From Candidatus Poribacteria bacterium (GTDB lineage: Bacteria; Poribacteria; WGA-4E; JAJDTR01), in contig JAJDTR010000050.1 in the NCBI GenBank assembly GCA_022827055.1, forward strand, positions 1 through 64,000: a stretch of 64,000 bases of DNA, written 5' to 3'. A model generated the notes under the pieces. The model did not search any database and was not told where the DNA came from. It saw nothing but the letters and a program-made list of their open reading frames with translations. This document shows, one piece after another, positions 10,119-21,138 of the stretch. Position 1 is the first letter of the stretch. Each line of letters starts with the position of its first letter. The translations under genes and the position numbers were made by a program.

Positions 10119-11036
10119 TCAAACCTCGTAATGCTGTTGGCTTTCGGCAAACCGTTGCTGGAGGGCAAAGAATGCAGTGACAAACAGTATGACGCCAATC
10201 ACGTCGAACCACCACGGTTGCAACTGAATTGGTCCTGTCGGGTCCGATGAATACCCTCTGATTTCAATCTTCATCCCCAAAACAACCATCGGTATCGCAT
10301 TTTTAAATGCATGTCCGAATATACAGGGTACGATGGAACCTGTACGAATTCTCCACCAAGCCAGGATTATCCCACCTACGAAGGCAGCTACGAATTGCCA
10401 CGGATTGAAGTGGAAGAGGCCAAATAGCAGAGCCGAGACGACAATGGATTTTGGAACTGAATATTTGCGTAGGAATCCATCCAAAATTAGGCCGCGGAAC
10501 AGGATTTCTTCCGTGAGGGGCACAACAACTATGAGCACCAAAATCGATCCCCAAAGACTCTGTTCCGCTCGTACCAAATCCACCAGTTGATTCATCAACC
10601 ATTCCGGCGCGGGCAACAGGGTACGCAGAACGTTGTCCGCCTCGGACAGAAGGATTTCCAGGCCCAAGATTACGAATACCATTAACGGATATTTGGACCG
10701 ATCTACAGATGCGACGGGACAGATATCCGAAAACGATCGACCTGATTTGCCGATGCCCCATTTAATTATTAGTCCAAACGCTACGGCGCTGATTACCCCC
10801 TGGCAGGCGGGATGTTCATGCAACGGATAGTCAATCCAAACACCGACCAAAAAGAGGGGGATACCTACGAGAATCAGGAGAAAGAGGAGACATATTAACA
10901 GCCAAACGGACTGGCGGATATCCGGATAGTACACTATATTTTGTGTGTCCTCATAAGCCGACTTTTCTTTCAGTTTGTCTTTGTATCCCCAGAACCTGAT
11001 TGAAAAATCGGCGGCAAAGCCATTATTAGCCACCAA
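10119..11036 (-). CDS. CPBP family intramembrane metalloprotease
   Basis: EEILFRGLILDGF, FGLFHFNPWQFVAAFVGGIILAW motifs, multiple TM segments. Confidence 0.9.
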   Translation of the reverse strand: MVANNGFAADFSIRFWGYKDKLKEKSAYEDTQNIVYYPDIRQSVWLLICLLFLLILVGIPLFLVGVWIDYPLHEHPACQGVISAVAFGLIIKWGIGKSGRSFSDICPVASVDRSKYPLMVFVILGLEILLSEADNVLRTLLPAPEWLMNQLVDLVRAEQSLWGSILVLIVVVPLTEEILFRGLILDGFLRKYSVPKSIVVSALLFGLFHFNPWQFVAAFVGGIILAWWRIRTGSIVPCIFGHAFKNAIPMVVLGMKIEIRGYSSDPTGPIQLQPWWFDVIGVILFVTAFFALQQRFAESQQHYEV

Positions 11037-11358
11037 TTGCTGTTTCTATACACGTTGAGGATCTCTATGACACGGAAATTGCTGTGGGAGTGCTATGGCA
11101 CCCCCTAATCGGTCGTACGATCGCTATCCGCTCCTTTGTTCGGTCCCCAGCCGGTCACTTAATCGTCAGTCGGAGCCTTCCGCGATGCCTAGTGTCTCTT
11201 GGCAACAGTATAGAGTTTAACGACGATTTACCCCTATTTCGTTTCATCGGATTTGACTCGTACGAGGCGTGTCAACGGACTAAATCAGAAAAATTTCACC
11301 TGTCATGGTTTGGGCATCGCGGGCAAGGCAAACAACCCTACGACGGCTATAGCCCGCG

Positions 11359-11745
11359 TTAAACCTCCAAATTCAGCTCGTCAAAAACTTCTTGGGCATC
11401 ATGAAATGCGGAATGAGCGGCGGGCAAACCGCAGTATACCGCTGATTGGAGCACGACTTCCTTAATCTCTTCGATGGACACGCCATTGTTGAGGGCGGCT
11501 TTGACATGCAATTGAAACTCGGGTTTTCTATTGAGAGCAATCAGCATCCCAACCGTAACGAGACTTCGAGAGTGTTTAGACAACTGGGGACGTGACCAGA
11601 CCTCGCCCCACGCGTAACGGGTCGTCAAATCTTGGAAGGTGTCACTAAAGGCGGTGGCATTGGCTAGGGATCGATCAACATGCTCGTCTCCAAGAACTGC
11701 TCTTCGGATTTGCATGCCTTTCTCATAGCGTTCATTTTCATCCAT
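11359..11745 (-). CDS. carboxymuconolactone decarboxylase family protein
   Basis: TRYAWGEVWSRPQLSKHSRSLVTVGMLIAL...VSIEEIKEVVLQSAVYCGLPAA. Confidence 0.92.
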   Translation of the reverse strand: MDENERYEKGMQIRRAVLGDEHVDRSLANATAFSDTFQDLTTRYAWGEVWSRPQLSKHSRSLVTVGMLIALNRKPEFQLHVKAALNNGVSIEEIKEVVLQSAVYCGLPAAHSAFHDAQEVFDELNLEV

Positions 11746-11941
11746 CTGTCAATGTTCCTCGTAAGTTCAGTGCTTCGGAGAGAGGAGGTCGCGATCAGGA
11801 GATCGTTCCTACAGTTGGGTTTCGCGATGCTCAACCCAACCTACGCGTTTCTGCTTGTTTCATCCCGTCTGGGGCTCTTAAAGGCTGGTGCACCCCCTAC
11901 AACCGCACCTTTCAAACAAGCTATTACAACATATTGCAGAA

Positions 11942-12940
11942 TTACATATCCTTTAATTCAACCACGCCCTGCTGTCGGCGCAGGACGGTTTCATAGAGTT
12001 TCATTGTCCCAAGACAGTCGTGGATGCTTGAAATCGGCTCACGCTCTTCTCGGATAGCGCTGACGAATTCGGTGAGGCTGTATCCGTCGCCGGTCAGTTC
12101 GCCATTGCGTTGATCGCTGAAGTTGTCCGTAAAATTGTTTTGGGATTCGGTGTAGTGGGCAATGCACCATAATCCGTCAAGGACGATGTATTCGCCTTGA
12201 CCGGTGATTTCAACGCGGTCATAGTTACGCTTCCATAGCCGGTGGCTGTTGAGTTGCAGCGTTCCGACAGCTCCGCTCTCGAACTGCAGGGTTACGGCAA
12301 ATGCGCCTTGTCCCCCAATTTCGTTGTGGAAAGAGGAAATCGCTTTGACCTCTCCACCGATGTAGCGAATCAGATCGAAATAGTGAATTGCGAAATCCAG
12401 CAGATAGACTTGCGCCGCTCCGCACTCCACTGATTCGCCGGACTTGGCGAGACGCGAGCGGTAGTTTCCGGAGCAGAATGAGCCAAGAAGCTGGGTCACA
12501 TTGCCGAAACTCTCCCGCTGCATGATTTCTATGGCATGTCTGACGCCGAGGCTAAATCGACGTTGAAAGTTCACCATTACGACTTTGTTCCTGCGATTTG
12601 CGACTTCGGCTATTTCGGTTGCATCGGCGAGGGTCTCGGCGGGAGGTTTCGGCACGAAGACGTGATACCCGGCTTCAAGGGCTTCGCAGACGAGGGATTG
12701 GCGCGCCTCGGGACCGGTACAGATGATCATCCCCTCAATGTCTTCATTTTCCCACATCTGACGGTAATCTGTGTACCACTTTCCGGTGCCGAACTTTCCA
12801 AGCACGCTATTTGCTCTTTCTTCGTCAATCTCACAAATTGCCCGCAAGTCAATCGGGGCGAAGTGCAGCGCCGGGTAGAGCGTATGCCTCGCGAAGCCTC
12901 CGGCGCCAATGAAGCCGGTTCTCAGCGGTGTGAAGTCCAT
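11942..12940 (-). CDS. Gfo/Idh/MocA family oxidoreductase
   Basis: GFIGAGGFARHTLYPAL Rossmann motif; YHVFVPKPPAETLADATEI (EKP-like); C-terminal GFO_IDH_MocA domain. Confidence 0.92.
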   Translation of the reverse strand: MDFTPLRTGFIGAGGFARHTLYPALHFAPIDLRAICEIDEERANSVLGKFGTGKWYTDYRQMWENEDIEGMIICTGPEARQSLVCEALEAGYHVFVPKPPAETLADATEIAEVANRRNKVVMVNFQRRFSLGVRHAIEIMQRESFGNVTQLLGSFCSGNYRSRLAKSGESVECGAAQVYLLDFAIHYFDLIRYIGGEVKAISSFHNEIGGQGAFAVTLQFESGAVGTLQLNSHRLWKRNYDRVEITGQGEYIVLDGLWCIAHYTESQNNFTDNFSDQRNGELTGDGYSLTEFVSAIREEREPISSIHDCLGTMKLYETVLRRQQGVVELKDM

Positions 12941-13567
12941 GGATGTCTCTCCTACCCTCCCTCGGCGGACATCGACCCTGTGCGAATCAATTCGTGTTTG
13001 AAAGGGAGCAAATTCTTTTGGGGATATTTAAGCGCTTCAAGAAGTGGAAGGGGAACATCAATGATGTTGTTTTCCGAACCGCGAGATTTGAAGAAAATCA
13101 TTATGTTTAAAGCAGATAAAGATAGGGAATTGGAATCTATTCCTCAACCGAGTGCGTTTTCTCGCCGGCTACCATTTTTGCAGTCTAGCAGGCTAAAATC
13201 GGCGGAGTGCCGAGGGTGCCGTAAGCGCGCGGTACATTGAGCAACAGGGACGGGTGATTCACTTGAACCACAATCTGACGCCAACCTACTCCCTCAACCT
13301 AAGCCGAGATTTCGCGGATTCGAGGGGTGGAGGTATCACGCTTTTCTCTGACGGAATCGATGACGCTATCGTACGTAATCATACCAGTTTTTATGTTTTG
13401 CGTCAACCTGAAATTGGGGAATTTTTGGCGATTATATAATCAAATTTGCGGGGGTGTTGGTTGGGGAGATTGTCTGAATCACGGATTAAAGGCGGGCAAT
13501 TAGTGTTATCGTTGTGGCTGAATGCCCAATCTTAGATTTGGTAATCGAAAACCGTATGCCATTAAGA

Positions 13568-13913
13568 GTTGGGTTTCACTCGAATTTCGGCGTTTTCAGG
13601 TGAAACGAAACTTCGAAACTCTCTCCTATGTGTGACGCCTCATGGATTAGGATTTCTATGGGATTTCTATGGGATTTCTATCGCGGTCGCTAGCCACTCC
13701 CTTGATCGCTCGTTATTCACTCACTTGATCGTTCAACCCAACCTACGTACTACTTGATTGCAATGCATGCTCAATTAATACCATTTCACCAAAATGGCAG
13801 TGCAGAACTGACAAATGCGTGAATTGAAGTCGCGATTCGGAGATCGCTCCTACAAGAAATGGTGGGCAGTGCCCACCCTACGGAAATAACTGTATTTGTC
13901 AAGCCAGGCCGAG
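13568..13913. repeat. ~325-346 bp dispersed duplicated segment, copy 1 (copy 2 at 14144-14467)
   Basis: Both contain class h, b and a palindromes in the same order with shared spacer TACTACTTGATTGCAATGCATGCTCAATTAATACCATTTCACCAAAATG; they differ in module number. Confidence 0.9.
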
Positions 13914-14525
13914 CAGGCAGAAAGGCCATCAAGCGAAGAAGCACAATGCGGACACTGATGAATTGGGGATTCAACAGCTTGTTTGAACAAGAGAAGAGAA
14001 AGTTATTTTCGGTAGTTTGAGTCACTGTACACCTGTGGGATCCCTATCGCACTCGTTATTCGCTCGCTTGGTCATGTCTGGTGCTTTCAAAAAGGCTTGC
14101 AAGAGTGTGATCGCGCGCCCTACAACATGATTATCAGCGGAGTGTTGGGTTTCACTCGAATTTCGACGCTTTCAAGCGGAATGAAACTTCGAAAACTCTC
14201 TCCTACGTGTGACGCCTCATGGATTAGGATTTCTATGGAATCTCTATCGCGGTCGCTAGCCACTCCCTTGATCGTTCAACCCAACCTACGTACTACTTGA
14301 TTGCAATGCATGCTCAATTAATACCATTTCACCAAAATGACAGTGCAAAATTGAAAATGGCGTGAATTGAAGTCGCGATTCGGAGATCGCTCCTACAAGA
14401 AATGGTGGGCAGTGCCCACCCTACGGAAATAACTACAAAATGATTGGATTTGTCAATCCAGACCGAGTGTTTTGGGGGAGAGGAGGCAGACGGGCAGTGA
14501 TGCTCAACCCACATAGGAATTTGAA

Positions 14526-15554
14526 CTAGCGCCAATGGAGGTTGTAGAAATCGTGACTGGTTGATGTAATCTGCGTCATCGAGCCAGTTTCAACATCCAG
14601 GATGAAGACTTCGCTGGTGCTTCTACCGCCGCGATCTCGGCCGATGAAGCCAACTTGGCTGCCATCGGGACTCCAGGTTGCATCTCTACCTCGGTACAGG
14701 CTTAAATTCTGATAGCTTTTGAACTTTCCATTTTCTACGGTCGCGATACAGATATCGCCCGCCGTATAGAACAGGATATGGTTCCCGCCTGGCGACCATC
14801 TTTCAATTCGTTGACAAGGTGGCTCATCGCGCTGGAGAAACCATAACCCCGTCGTGCCGACGACCTCCGGCTGCGCAAGTGCGAGGAACCCGTCAGTCGT
14901 AAAAGCGATCCATTTGCGGTCCGGCGACCACTCAGGCCACCTGACTCCCTGTGGCAACGCTTCAAGCAGTTTGTTTTTCGGCTCTATGATTTTCTCGCCT
15001 TCCGCATCCCAGTGAAACCAGCCTTCCGCCCACCTGCGGGTTCTCCAACGTTTGGTCGATTCCCCGTCAACGGTTACGACCCAGTTTTCCAACCGATCTT
15101 TGGGACGGTCAATCTCAACCACGACGAGGATCACATCACTACGCGGCGACCATCTGAAGTCGTGGATGCGATATTGCTGCTTGACGAGCCGCGTCTTCTC
15201 GGCGCCATCTGCTTTCATCACATAGAGCGCTTCCGCCTCATCAACACCGGATACATACGCAATTAACGTCCCGTCGGGAGACCATCGAGGTCTTCGGGAA
15301 AGCCCGTCGTCGGTGAGTTGGCGGAAGTCTGTTCCGCTCGGGCTCATTATTCCGATGTCGTATTGATAGAATTCCCACCACTTTTTCGTGCCCCGTCCTT
15401 TTTCGACGGTGCCCGTTGCGGCTCGGAAGCCGTCCCGATGCAGATGGGGTTTGCGGAAGGCGAAAACGAATCGGCCTGAACTGTCTCGCGCCAAGGCGAG
15501 TTCCGTAATCATTACGAATAGAACGAAGATTCCAAACAGGTGTTTTTTGCGCAT
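14526..15554 (-). CDS. TolB-like WD40/PD40 beta-propeller protein, secreted
   Basis: Repeated RWSPDGTLIAYVS / EWSPDRKWIAFT / TWSPDGSQVGFIG. Signal peptide follows internal Met at 15554 (MRKKHLFGIFVLFVMITELALA), preferred over 15689. Confidence 0.85.
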   Translation of the reverse strand: MRKKHLFGIFVLFVMITELALARDSSGRFVFAFRKPHLHRDGFRAATGTVEKGRGTKKWWEFYQYDIGIMSPSGTDFRQLTDDGLSRRPRWSPDGTLIAYVSGVDEAEALYVMKADGAEKTRLVKQQYRIHDFRWSPRSDVILVVVEIDRPKDRLENWVVTVDGESTKRWRTRRWAEGWFHWDAEGEKIIEPKNKLLEALPQGVRWPEWSPDRKWIAFTTDGFLALAQPEVVGTTGLWFLQRDEPPCQRIERWSPGGNHILFYTAGDICIATVENGKFKSYQNLSLYRGRDATWSPDGSQVGFIGRDRGGRSTSEVFILDVETGSMTQITSTSHDFYNLHWR

Positions 15555-15573
15555 TGTGTTATCCTTCCACGTT

Positions 15574-15724
15574 TGATGGAGTGTGCGGATACGTAGAGAA
15601 CGTGTATCATTTAAGAGAACGGAAGAGTGGAAGACTGGGCGGTTCTCTTCCAACCTGTGTGTCAAACGGAGTGCATATTCGTCTCTCATCTGTGAGATTC
15701 AAAGCAGAAAAAGGCTAGTGCGCG
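15574..15724. repeat. 151-bp direct repeat copy A (partner 15932-16082)
   Basis: TGATGGAGTGTGCGGATACGTAGAGAACGTGTATC...AAAGCAGAAAAAGGCTRGTGCGCG in both copies with few mismatches. Confidence 0.93.
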
Positions 15725-15931
15725 GGGGATTTGCTATGGGATCTCTATCGCGTTCCCTGTCCAGTCACTTGATCACTCGCTATCCACTCGCTTGATTGCA
15801 CCCTACAAAATGAATGCCAGAGGGGATGTTGGGTTTCACTCGGCTTTCGGCGATTTCGGGTCGAATGGAACTTTGAATCTCTCTCCTACTTGCGACTTCT
15901 CATGGATTCCCGTTCAACCCAACCTACGTAC

Positions 15932-16082
15932 TGATGGAGTGTGCGGATACGTAGAGAACGTGTATCAATTAAGAGAACGGAAGAGTGGAAGACTGCGAGG
16001 TTCTCTTCCAACCAGTGTGTCAAACAGAGTGCATATTCGTCTCTCATCTGTGAGATTCAAAGCAGAAAAAGGCTGGTGCGCG
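15932..16082. repeat. 151-bp direct repeat copy B (partner 15574-15724)
   Basis: Same length and sequence with few substitutions. Confidence 0.93.
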
Positions 16083-16157
16083 GTGCGCACCCTACAGATA
16101 TTACAGGGACGAAACCGAGGTTTGAGGAATAAACTTGGTTTCTAGCGTGTGCTGCAA

Positions 16158-19100
16158 CTAAACCATTTTGCGGTTGAGGATTAGGTGTTTGTAGTCGATT
16201 GTTACCTCGAAGGCGGTGCGGAGCGGGTCGGCGTAGGGGCTGCGCGCGGCGTCTTCGCCGTTGATGGTTTCGATGGTAATGCGGCGGAGCGGCTGAAACT
16301 CTCGCTTGAGAAGGTGGTGCAGGACGCCGAGGCATTCTTGCATCTGGAGGTCGTCGCTCGGCACATTGAATTTCAGCGACTTGCCGTTCCGCTCGGATAT
16401 CATGACAATCTGGCGTCCTCGATAGACGAGGTGCGAACCGGGAACGCGTTTGGGCAGCTTGCCCTTGACGGCGTCAAGTTGGACGCCGCACAATGAAACG
16501 GGATCCGTAGCATTGATCCAGTATACTTTATCATCCGGAAGCTGCCGGCTTAACACGCGAAACGCTTGATGCGAGATGAACTGGGGACCGGGTATGCCGT
16601 GAAAGAAGTAGCCCGCCAATACCTCTCCGGACAACTCCATGATTCGCAAAGAGCGAAAAACGTTCGACCAACGGAACGCGGGCGATTCTCGCTGAAGCAA
16701 CTCCCGAAAAAGGATTCCGTATCGGTCGAGCAGCAGCCGGGCACGGTCTTTCTTGCGTTCCTCGGATTCAAGGAGGTCGTCCGAATGCTCAAGTGTTGGC
16801 AATCGATACCAGTTGCCGACATGGGAACTTGAGCCTTTCCATCTGGCGAATTCGGCGCGGTGACTGATGCGGCGGCCTCTGCCACGACCTTTGTCTACTC
16901 CAACTTCGGGCGGCTTGAATTTGCTCAGTACGCCTCTCCGGAGCGCCAAAAAGGTGTCGTTTGCTACACGCCCCTCCCAGACGAATTCCCAGAGTTGATC
17001 TGTCAACCGCGCGGCATTCATGCTCGAAGTTCGCATCAGGGACGAGAAATCGTATCGCCCTGTTTCCTCCGGGAATAGATCGTCAAGCGCCCCATTTTCA
17101 CTTGTATCAAGGCGGTGTGCTTCAACGTCATCTTCTTCCCCATGAACGAGCTCAATTTGGTGCGGGCGGTCTTCGGCGGTTTCTTCCTGCATCAGGTCGA
17201 AATCCTCTTCAAAGTAGAATGTCACTCGGCGATTTTCGCCCCCTATCCATCTGAGGCTGCCCTCCAGCATGGCGGAATCAATCCAGGAAGTATTATAAGT
17301 GCGGGATCTGGCAGGGAAGATTTCCGATTCCCACAATCCCGCCGTCACCGGATAGCAAGCCAACTGCTCAATGGTACCGAGAAGATCGTCAAGATTGTCC
17401 GCGGGGGTTGTTAGCTTTTGAAAGTTGGCAAGGAACACGGTCAGCCACTCAAATTCCAGCGGTTCGAAGCTCGGGGCCGCGTCTCGCCGTGTCAAGCGTA
17501 GAAGTATTTCAAAGTTTTCGCTATCGCACAAGGTTTCGGCGGCGACATCCTCCACAAGCTGGCCGACGATGATTCTCTGCGAATCTACTAGGTCGTCCAG
17601 CGCCAGACTTAGTTGATCTTCCCCAATGCCGAGGGTTTCGCCAATGCGCTCGGAAGTGGTGGAGCCATAAAACTGCAACCACTCACCGATGATCGAAGTT
17701 AGTTCTTGGACATCGTCATCCGTGGAGGAATTGGCGTCCTGAATTTCAGGTTTAAAGTGGAGCGGGACTTTTGGGTCCCCGATCGATTCACAATCGATCG
17801 ACTCTATGTTGTCGTAGAGAGCACAGATTCGGGGCATCATTTCCAAGGCAACAATCAATGAATCGGAGGCATCCGACGGCTTTATTCGCACAAGCTTAGC
17901 GGCGATAGGCGAGAGAATCTCTTCCGGTTTGAGGTTGTGATCGCTACGGATGGCGTCGAGAAGCGTCTCCCACTCCGGAGCGGGGATGAGCAACCGTTCT
18001 TTTACCCAATCAATCAGGTCTATCGAAGTCTGAGGGGAATATCCCGGGCTGAGCCGCTGGCGTTTCTGTTCAAACTGTCGGACGAGGGTTTGGGAAACGG
18101 TCGGACGCAACCCGGGCGTGAACACGACATCGCGCAGGAGGTCATTTCGGAGCATGGAGGTAGTGGTCGCCGTGGAATAGTCGCCCATATACATGTACTC
18201 GTTAATCTGCCGCCATGCGGCGTTTTGCGCCATAGGGCTGGCGTAGGCGGTGGGCACCGCTGTCCAACGAATGGAGCCGGACTCTAACTCGGCGAGCACT
18301 TGCTGGAGGCTGTCCAGATCAAACTCGTCTTGGAGACAGGTGCGCCAGGTTTCAAGAAGGATCGGGAAATCCTCATACGACATTACGGCGGTCATCAGCT
18401 TCTGAGATCGAAGTCGGCTCAACCAGAGCGGCATCCGTTGGTTCATCTTTCCGCTCGACGTTAGGAGTAACGACGTTCCGGCACACTCTCTGAACCTTGC
18501 GCAGAAGAATCCTGAGCCTTCCAGTTGTCTCCGAAGCAGGGGTTGGAGCGTCGAGCTTGTCACCAAGGAGAGGAGCTCCGCGGGGGGCAGTTCATCGGGA
18601 AGCATAAGGACAACGCCGTCATCTGTCGCGTGAACTTCGAGTTGATATCCGAATCGGTCTGCCCAAGCCGATGCGAGCGCCACGCCATACGGTCGATTGA
18701 CTTTGGCGCCCCAGAACGTGTGAATGACAACCTGATTCCCCGGTATGCCCTCATGGCCCGTCTCAACGATTTCAATGAGTAGATGGTGTCGATGCGGGAG
18801 ATCGCAGTCCGTGGCGTCCTTCTGTCGTTGCAGGAAATCCACCAGTTGTTCCGCCGCGGTCTCATCCATGCAGTTTTGACGCTGCAACTCGTCAAGATAA
18901 TCGGGATCGTCGAGCCGCCGGTTTGCCTCTTCGAGAAAGAGACCGATGCGTTCCGAGAAGTGGAAATCTCTGCCGTGGTCTTCGGCGCGCCAAAACGGGG
19001 TCTCCTTCTGCGGCGATCGGTTTGGCAGAACGAAAACATCGCTATGCGTGACGCGCTCGACCCGCCAAGTCTGTGTGCCCAGCGTGAAGACGCTACCCTC

Positions 19101-20699
19101 TCCATTCTCCCAAACAAATTCCTCGTCAAGCTCACCGATTCGGGCGTTGGTTTCGGCGTGGCGCATGTGAAAATAGCCGCGGTCGGGTATAGTGCCGCCG
19201 AACATGTAGACCGCCTGAATAGCTCCCTTCCTGGCGGACACAGTGTTGTCGAGCCGGTCAATCGAAATACGCGGCTTCAGTTCACGAACCCGGCTATCGG
19301 CATAGCGGCCCGCCAACATGTTCAGCACCTGACCAAACTGTTCACGCCCCAAGTGACGATAGGGATAGCTCGTCCTCAAATGCGAGTAGAGTTCATCCAT
19401 GTCCCACGTCTGCATCGCCGCCATTGATACGATGATCTGGCACAGCACATCAAGGGGGCATTTCACAGGTTTGACAGCCTCGATTGCCTGTTCCCCGATT
19501 GCCTCCGCGAGCACGGCGGCATCGAGAAAATCGCGTGCATGTGTCGGATAAACCGTCGCACGGCTTACTTCACCGACTTGGTGACCGGCACGGCCGATTC
19601 GTTGAATCGCGGAAGATATAGAGAACGGCGACTGGATGAGAACGACTTCATCAAGTGAACCGATGTCAATGCCCATTTCCAGCGAACTGGTGGCAACAAT
19701 GGCTCTTAATTCGCCCGCTTTGAGTTTGGATTCGACAGATTCTCTGATCTCGCGCGACAAGGATCCGTGGTGTGCATAGGCGACCGGCTCCTTCTCATCC
19801 GCGTTCATCATCAGCGTCAGCCGCTCGCAGAGCCTTCTGCTGTTGGCGAAAAGCAGGGTTGATTGATGTCGGCCGATGATTTTCTTGAAGTCTTCAACGA
19901 GGGGATCCCAGAACGAGTCGCGCCCCGGATCTTCGGCAGCTTCATCCGGATATCGCACCTGCACTTCGTAATGCTTATCGGCTTTGGAAGAGATTAGCGA
20001 TACGGGTCTGGGTGTATATTGCGGATTATAGGGGCCGCCGTCGGTTCTGTATCCGCCAACGAACTCGGCAACCGTCTCCATCGGTCGAATCGTGGCGGAC
20101 AGCGCGATCCGCTGAAATTCGCCAGAAAGCCGGATCAGACGGTCCACGGCGGTAATGAGATGCGTCCCGCGCTTTGTGCCGACAGCGGCGTGAATCTCGT
20201 CGAGAATCACGGTAGATATCTTTGTCAGGATGGATCTTCCGCCACCCGAACTCAGCAGAAGATTCAGGCTCTCCGGCGTGGTGATGAGAATCTCCGGCGG
20301 GTGGCGCTGCATGTGGCGGCGATCGGAGTGCGGCGTGTCTCCACTGCGGGTCAGTACCCGGATATTGGGGAAAGGGTGCCTTGCATCTTCGAAAACTTGC
20401 CTCAATCCCCGCAGCGGTTCCAGAAGGTTTCGGCGGATATCGTTGTTAAGCGCTTTCAGAGGTGAGACATAGAGGACGCTGGTGTGTCCGAGGGGCAACT
20501 CCTCCGTGACCAATTGATTGATTGCCCAGAGAAAGGCTGTCAGGGTCTTGCCGCTGCCGGTCGGTGCGGTGACAAGCACATGCTCGCCATTGGCAATTTT
20601 GGGCCAAGCTTGCGCCTGGGCATCTGTCGGCTCACCAATTGCCTCGGTAAACCATTTCGCGACGAGTGGATGGAATTGAGATAGTGAGGAATGGGCCAT
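16158..20699 (-). CDS. lhr: Lhr-like large DEAD/DEAH-box ATP-dependent helicase
   Basis: 1513 aa; TAPTGSGKTLTAFLWAI, VILDEIHAAVGTKRGTHL, IQRIGRAGHQ; Lhr-type C-terminal extension. Confidence 0.93.
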   Translation of the reverse strand: MAHSSLSQFHPLVAKWFTEAIGEPTDAQAQAWPKIANGEHVLVTAPTGSGKTLTAFLWAINQLVTEELPLGHTSVLYVSPLKALNNDIRRNLLEPLRGLRQVFEDARHPFPNIRVLTRSGDTPHSDRRHMQRHPPEILITTPESLNLLLSSGGGRSILTKISTVILDEIHAAVGTKRGTHLITAVDRLIRLSGEFQRIALSATIRPMETVAEFVGGYRTDGGPYNPQYTPRPVSLISSKADKHYEVQVRYPDEAAEDPGRDSFWDPLVEDFKKIIGRHQSTLLFANSRRLCERLTLMMNADEKEPVAYAHHGSLSREIRESVESKLKAGELRAIVATSSLEMGIDIGSLDEVVLIQSPFSISSAIQRIGRAGHQVGEVSRATVYPTHARDFLDAAVLAEAIGEQAIEAVKPVKCPLDVLCQIIVSMAAMQTWDMDELYSHLRTSYPYRHLGREQFGQVLNMLAGRYADSRVRELKPRISIDRLDNTVSARKGAIQAVYMFGGTIPDRGYFHMRHAETNARIGELDEEFVWENGEGSVFTLGTQTWRVERVTHSDVFVLPNRSPQKETPFWRAEDHGRDFHFSERIGLFLEEANRRLDDPDYLDELQRQNCMDETAAEQLVDFLQRQKDATDCDLPHRHHLLIEIVETGHEGIPGNQVVIHTFWGAKVNRPYGVALASAWADRFGYQLEVHATDDGVVLMLPDELPPAELLSLVTSSTLQPLLRRQLEGSGFFCARFRECAGTSLLLTSSGKMNQRMPLWLSRLRSQKLMTAVMSYEDFPILLETWRTCLQDEFDLDSLQQVLAELESGSIRWTAVPTAYASPMAQNAAWRQINEYMYMGDYSTATTTSMLRNDLLRDVVFTPGLRPTVSQTLVRQFEQKRQRLSPGYSPQTSIDLIDWVKERLLIPAPEWETLLDAIRSDHNLKPEEILSPIAAKLVRIKPSDASDSLIVALEMMPRICALYDNIESIDCESIGDPKVPLHFKPEIQDANSSTDDDVQELTSIIGEWLQFYGSTTSERIGETLGIGEDQLSLALDDLVDSQRIIVGQLVEDVAAETLCDSENFEILLRLTRRDAAPSFEPLEFEWLTVFLANFQKLTTPADNLDDLLGTIEQLACYPVTAGLWESEIFPARSRTYNTSWIDSAMLEGSLRWIGGENRRVTFYFEEDFDLMQEETAEDRPHQIELVHGEEDDVEAHRLDTSENGALDDLFPEETGRYDFSSLMRTSSMNAARLTDQLWEFVWEGRVANDTFLALRRGVLSKFKPPEVGVDKGRGRGRRISHRAEFARWKGSSSHVGNWYRLPTLEHSDDLLESEERKKDRARLLLDRYGILFRELLQRESPAFRWSNVFRSLRIMELSGEVLAGYFFHGIPGPQFISHQAFRVLSRQLPDDKVYWINATDPVSLCGVQLDAVKGKLPKRVPGSHLVYRGRQIVMISERNGKSLKFNVPSDDLQMQECLGVLHHLLKREFQPLRRITIETINGEDAARSPYADPLRTAFEVTIDYKHLILNRKMV

Positions 20700-21138
20700 A
20701 CGTGTTGTGCCTTAGCAAAAAGGCTGGTGCGCTGTGCACACCCTACAAGAAATACATATAGGGATTTGTGGGGGTACTCGACCGGGATGTGCTATCGCGC
20801 TCAGTATTCATTCGGTTGACTCATTCAATCCTAATCAATGTGAGGACTTGAGTCAATTGAAATCAGTCAGAGTGTTCCTTCATACCCAAAACGATTGTGC
20901 AGGTTTAGACGGTAACAGGAAAGCACGTGTAGCTGGTTCATATTGTAGAAGGAAACTGGAAGTCGGCGAGTTGATGGTTTTAGAAGTATCAAACTGGGAG
21001 TTTCACCGCGCTCAATGCCCATTCGATCAATTTCCCTCGATCGTTGATGGCGCCGCCAAGAGATGGTGGGCAGTGCCCACCCTACAGTAATATACAAAAC
21101 AATGCTGCACGTGCAGGCGGTAATGGAAAGGCCGGCAA

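Noticed and set aside
12536-13240. 234-aa plus-strand ORF
   Set aside because: Mostly antisense to the Gfo/Idh/MocA gene, then repeat-like spacer; no protein family features.
15792-16145. 117-aa plus-strand ORF
   Set aside because: Composed of the class h element and the 151-bp direct repeat; no coding signature.
18783-19427. 214-aa plus-strand ORF
   Set aside because: Lies fully antisense to the strongly supported lhr helicase; no recognisable domains.
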